Below are positions 61,198 to 64,000 of a stretch of 64,000 nucleotides of DNA, one piece after another. How positions within the stretch are numbered: the first letter of the stretch is position 1; each line of letters starts with the position of its first letter. The stretch comes from an uncultured Lachnospiraceae bacterium (lineage in GTDB: Bacteria; Bacillota; Clostridia; Lachnospirales; Lachnospiraceae). Made by a program: the position numbers and the translations under genes. A model generated the notes under the pieces. That model worked only from the letters and a program-made list of their open reading frames with translations. It was not told the origin of the DNA and did not search any database. The DNA lies in the NCBI GenBank assembly GCA_910579285.1, contig CAJTTT010000003.1, positions 1-64,000 on the forward strand, given 5' to 3'.

Positions 61198-61226
61198 ATT
61201 ATAGAAGATTTTGGAAGGATGTACAA
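61198..61226 (-). promoter_or_regulatory. Promoter for the FRG-sugar ABC operon
   Basis: On the minus strand TTGTAC, 17 bases, TATAAT, about 87 bases before the FRG start codon. Confidence 0.65.
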
Positions 61227-61325
61227 GGGGTCTCGTAGATGGTGTTATGCTGGAGCGCTGGATAGCAGCCTTTTTCCAGGATCAAAAGAAACTTTGACTT
61301 TTCTCCGTTAAAATTTATCGCTTTA

Positions 61326-61354
61326 TTGAAAAGCTGGATTTTCAATGTTACAAT
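61326..61354 (+). promoter_or_regulatory. Promoter for the ptuAB pair
   Basis: TTGAAA, 17 bases, TACAAT, 52 bases before the GTG start of ptuA. The remainder of 61112-61406 shows nothing else apart from the divergent promoter. Confidence 0.6.
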
Positions 61355-61406
61355 AAAAACCAAGTGTATGATATTTTGCTAATTTGTAGAAGAGAGGTAG
61401 TAAAAG

Positions 61407-62699
61407 GTGTATTTAGAAAAGATCAGTTTAAAGAATTACAGGGCAATAAAAGAATTGGAGATCAAGCTAAAGCCCGGTATCAATCTGCTGATTGGAGACA
61501 ATGGTGCAGGCAAGACTTCTGTGCTGGAAGGCATAGCTGTTGCCCTTGGCGGATTGTTTGTAAATGTGGAAGGTGTGAGTACAAAAAATATTGTAAAAGA
61601 GGATGTTCGAATGCTGGTCGATGAGGCCGGCGATTCATCAACTTTAGTGACGTATTGTGAACCAGTATGTGCCGGATGCACTTTCAAAACCAGTGATGGG
61701 GAATCGTTTTCGTGGAATAGAGTTAAGGAAGAAATTTCATCCACACATACGAAGATAGACGATAAAAGCGTGTGTGCATGGATGAAAAAAATCACGAATC
61801 AGGCCGAGTCTTTTCTTCCTTTAATCAGTTTCCAGAGTGCGGCAAGAGCATGGAAAGTAAAGCGTGGAGATTTCGGGACAGAATTAAAGAAAAAACTGGA
61901 TGACAGAAGATGCGGGTATATCGGCTGTCTCGACTCATCTATGGATGTGAAATCTATACAGCAGTGGTGTATGAAGCAGGAAATATTAGCGCTTAATAAA
62001 GGGAAAACAATTAGTGAATATGAAGCATTTAAACATATCATATCAACATTTATGAAAGAGATCAGCGAACTGGACGAAGCGCCTGAAATTTACTATTCTC
62101 CTCAGTTTAGCGAACTGGTATATAGAGATAACAGGAAAGAAATGACAATTTCTAAACTGAGTGCAGGATACCAGTCACTGTTATGGATGATCATGGATCT
62201 GGCATATAGAGTATGCCTGTTGAATCCGAAACTTTGTGAAAAAAAACAAATAAAGGGGATCGTCTTGATTGATGAGGCGGATATGCACCTGCATCCGAAG
62301 TGGCAGTGGAATATCATTAAGGCACTTAGCGCAACCTTTGCAAAGGTTCAGTTTGTCATTGCCACACATTCTCCGATTGTCATATCTTCCGCCAAGGAAG
62401 CAAATCTGATTCTGCTGGATGAGAATCAGGAAGTAACCTATCTGCCTGAATGTTATGGATATGCAGTGGAAGACGTACTATGCTATAGGCAGGAAAGCGT
62501 TTCCAGACCAAAGAATGTAAAAATGATTATAGATCAAATCAATGAATTTGTGGAAGAAGAACATTTTGATCAGGCAGAGAATGCTTTGGAACAGTTGAGA
62601 GGTATGTTGGGAGAAGATAACTCTGAATTTAAAAAGATGGCTGGCATCATTGGAGATGCGAAAGCGATAATGGGAGAGCTGTTACATGATATTGATTGA
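61407..62699 (+). CDS. ptuA: Septu defense ATPase (PtuA-like)
   Basis: A 430-residue SMC/OLD-like AAA ATPase: MYLEKISLKNYRAIKELEIKLKPGINLLIGDNGAGKTSVLEGIA (Walker A), signature TISKLSAGYQSLLWMIMDLA, Walker B IKGIVLIDEADMHLHPKWQW, and switch FVIATHSPIVISSAKEANL. There is no TOPRIM domain. It is followed, with a 14-base overlap, by an HNH nuclease of the TIGR02646 type, as in Septu and in retron-linked ATPase/HNH pairs. No reverse transcriptase is present, so Septu is the best call. Starts at GTG with AGAGAGG upstream. Confidence 0.82.
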   Translation: MYLEKISLKNYRAIKELEIKLKPGINLLIGDNGAGKTSVLEGIAVALGGLFVNVEGVSTKNIVKEDVRMLVDEAGDSSTLVTYCEPVCAGCTFKTSDGESFSWNRVKEEISSTHTKIDDKSVCAWMKKITNQAESFLPLISFQSAARAWKVKRGDFGTELKKKLDDRRCGYIGCLDSSMDVKSIQQWCMKQEILALNKGKTISEYEAFKHIISTFMKEISELDEAPEIYYSPQFSELVYRDNRKEMTISKLSAGYQSLLWMIMDLAYRVCLLNPKLCEKKQIKGIVLIDEADMHLHPKWQWNIIKALSATFAKVQFVIATHSPIVISSAKEANLILLDENQEVTYLPECYGYAVEDVLCYRQESVSRPKNVKMIIDQINEFVEEEHFDQAENALEQLRGMLGEDNSEFKKMAGIIGDAKAIMGELLHDID

Positions 62700-63429
62700 A
62701 AAAGAAGGCTTGCCAGACGGGCTGAACAGGAGAATCGTTGAGATCCGTAAGAGTGACAAGTGGAAGAATGTGAAGGAGGACAATACAGATGCCATAAGGC
62801 AGGTATTTGATGATGATTTTCCTAAGAATGATGTAAAAGCGGTCTTAATCCGTGAACAGAAGGGATTGTGTGCGTATTGTATGCGGAGAATCCGCACAGA
62901 TTCTCACTCCAGAGTTGAGCATTTTGTTCCCCTGAGCAGAGACAAAGAAAGGGCACTTGATTATAACAATATGCTTGGGGTGTGTGACGGTGGGGAAAAG
63001 GTAATGGGACAGCAGGGACATATATTATGCTGTGATGCTCATAAGAGAGAGTCGGAGATTAAGACAAGCCCTCTAAATAAGAATCAGATGGATAAAATCG
63101 CATATAAGCCGGATGGGACCATATATACGAATCCAAAAGATATAGAGATGGAAAAAGAAATGAATGAAACCCTTTTGTTAAACGGGATTAGAAAAGCAGA
63201 TGGTTCTTGCAGGGATACATCAACAGAAATTTTAAAAGGTAGAAGAGATGCTTATGACAGAGCGCGTCTGATGATGAAAAAGCTTGATAGGAGCGGAAAA
63301 TGTACTTCCGCATCTGTGAAAAGGATTATAGATAATCTTTACAACTGTGAAGAACGTGAAGAATATGTGGGAGTAAAGTTGTATTATTTTAATAAAAAGT
63401 ACAGGGAATTGGTGCGGCGCAGCTTGTAG
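62686..63429 (+). CDS. ptuB: Septu HNH endonuclease (PtuB-like)
   Basis: A 247-residue nuclease of the TIGR02646 family. The HNH core is visible: LIREQKGLCAYCMRRI, SRVEHFVPLSRDKERALDYNNMLGVCDG, and a zinc-binding pair around ILCCDAHKRESEI. The N-terminus resembles the usual LIEK.G.P..L... start. It overlaps ptuA and depends on it for regulation in known Septu systems, where phage infection activates nucleic-acid cleavage. The right border is the AI-2E transporter gene. Confidence 0.85.
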   Translation: MILIEKEGLPDGLNRRIVEIRKSDKWKNVKEDNTDAIRQVFDDDFPKNDVKAVLIREQKGLCAYCMRRIRTDSHSRVEHFVPLSRDKERALDYNNMLGVCDGGEKVMGQQGHILCCDAHKRESEIKTSPLNKNQMDKIAYKPDGTIYTNPKDIEMEKEMNETLLLNGIRKADGSCRDTSTEILKGRRDAYDRARLMMKKLDRSGKCTSASVKRIIDNLYNCEEREEYVGVKLYYFNKKYRELVRRSL

Positions 63430-63502
63430 TTTGCCATACATATTCGGAAAGATACCAATTAAGAATTTTCATTGCAATGACTTTAGAGAGGAAAAAGTTT
63501 AA

Positions 63503-64000
63503 TGGAAAAGAAAACAAAACAGAATTTAATCATAGTGATCGTGGGAGTGGTATTATTTGCGGCCCTGATGAATTTGCATGTGGTGCTCCAGTTTCTGGAA
63601 AAGGGGATAGCGGTTATCCTGCCTGTCATCGTCGGCGGTATCCTGGCCTTGTTTATCAACGTGCCCATGACGGGGATTGAGAAGCGGCTGCGCAAATGGA
63701 TGCAGAAAACGAAAAAGCAGCCTTCCGACAAGGCTTACCGGCTTGTTTCGTTTCTGCTCACCTTTGTCTGTGTTGCACTGGTGCTTACGCTTGTATTCAC
63801 ACTGCTCATACCAGAGCTTGCAAGTTCCGTGAAAGGGCTTTATCTGCTGGTTGAAGCGCGCCTGCCGCAGTGGATTGCCTATCTGGAGAGTCTGGACCTG
63901 CAGTCGGGGTGGCTGGAGGACATGCTGGCGGATATCAACCTGGAAAAGATCATGCAGAACGTTGGCATCGGGGCCAATCTGTTTTTGGAGGGTGTGGTGA
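63503..64000 (+). CDS. AI-2E/PerM-family transporter, N-terminal part
   Basis: The frame runs from the ATG at 63503 (GAGAGG upstream) off the right edge, 166 codons in view. It begins MEKKTKQNLIIVIVGVVLFAA, with helices at about 8-28 and 33-53 (VILPVIVGGILALFINVPMTGIEKRL), a third near 80-103, and then the amphipathic region expected in the AI-2E/PerM family. Members export small molecules or ions (autoinducer-2, Na/H exchange), so the substrate is not predictable. Confidence 0.85.

Noticed and set aside
61407..63429. Retron-type (Ec78-like) classification of the ATPase/HNH pair
   Set aside because: No reverse transcriptase or msr/msd-like sequence is seen on either side; Septu is the simpler reading.

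Overview
The window looks like a chromosomal segment of a spore-forming anaerobe of the Bacillota, class Clostridia, most likely family Lachnospiraceae. The reasons are a sigG fragment next to ylmC/ymxH and nrdR, a DUF5688 protein, hexameric NADP-type glutamate dehydrogenase, BlaI/BlaR1-type and LytTR/DUF3021 regulators, strong Shine-Dalgarno sites throughout, and medium G+C in the backbone with clearly AT-rich islands. No species call is made.

Layout. (1) 1-1670: the end of an AT-rich mobile element. A large serine recombinase reads up to a junction inside sigG, leaving only the 5' half of that forespore sigma-factor gene (minus strand) in the window. (2) 1.9-12 kb: housekeeping block (zinc-ribbon/SH3 protein, ylmC, nrdR, yqeG, aroE, aroK, aroQ, efp, DUF5688, tRNA-Arg, SH3 membrane protein, gdhA), with well-formed promoters and terminators. 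(3) 12-13.2 kb: a transporter remnant and a compact type I toxin-antitoxin-like locus that encodes a 27-residue hydrophobic peptide on the minus strand and has a convergent RNA on the plus strand. (4) 13.2-24.3 kb: DnaQ-type exonuclease, an AgrA/AgrC-like pair, an OmpR-type two-component system with an ABC transporter (cell-envelope stress module), a MarR-TauE/SafE operon and a TetR regulator. (5) 24.3-33.3 kb: an AT-rich defense island with wHTH-hsdR-hsdM-hsdS, a SieB-like membrane protein, a small membrane-anchored protein and a frameshifted PD-(D/E)XK nuclease gene, followed by an ilvB remnant. (6) 33.8-48.2 kb: ferredoxin/NapH-like pair, DUF1905 protein, BlaI-BlaR1-DJ-1 operon, YolD-DinB pair, two-HD-domain phosphodiesterase, DUF362 ferredoxin, a rubredoxin-glutamate synthase-like flavoprotein behind a PerR-like box, DUF2461, an ECF-like sigma factor and an XRE membrane regulator. 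(7) 48.2-55.7 kb: an ABC-F (Lsa-like) ATPase with an attenuator-like leader, cupin, Xaa-Pro aminopeptidase, MntP, LytTR/DUF3021, class II aldolase and a lipoprotein. (8) 55.7-61.2 kb: a carbohydrate ABC transporter operon apparently headed by an FRG-domain gene. (9) 61.4-63.4 kb: a Septu-type PtuA/PtuB defense pair. (10) The start of an AI-2E/PerM family transporter runs off the right edge.

The most notable systems are the recombinase-bearing element inside sigG, which could be a developmental, skin-like switch or a plain inactivation; the type I toxin-antitoxin-like locus; the R-M/SieB/nuclease island and the Septu pair as two separate anti-phage loci; and the ABC-F attenuator. All coordinates, motifs and promoters come from reading the sequence by eye. 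Family names rest on recalled motifs, not on database searches.
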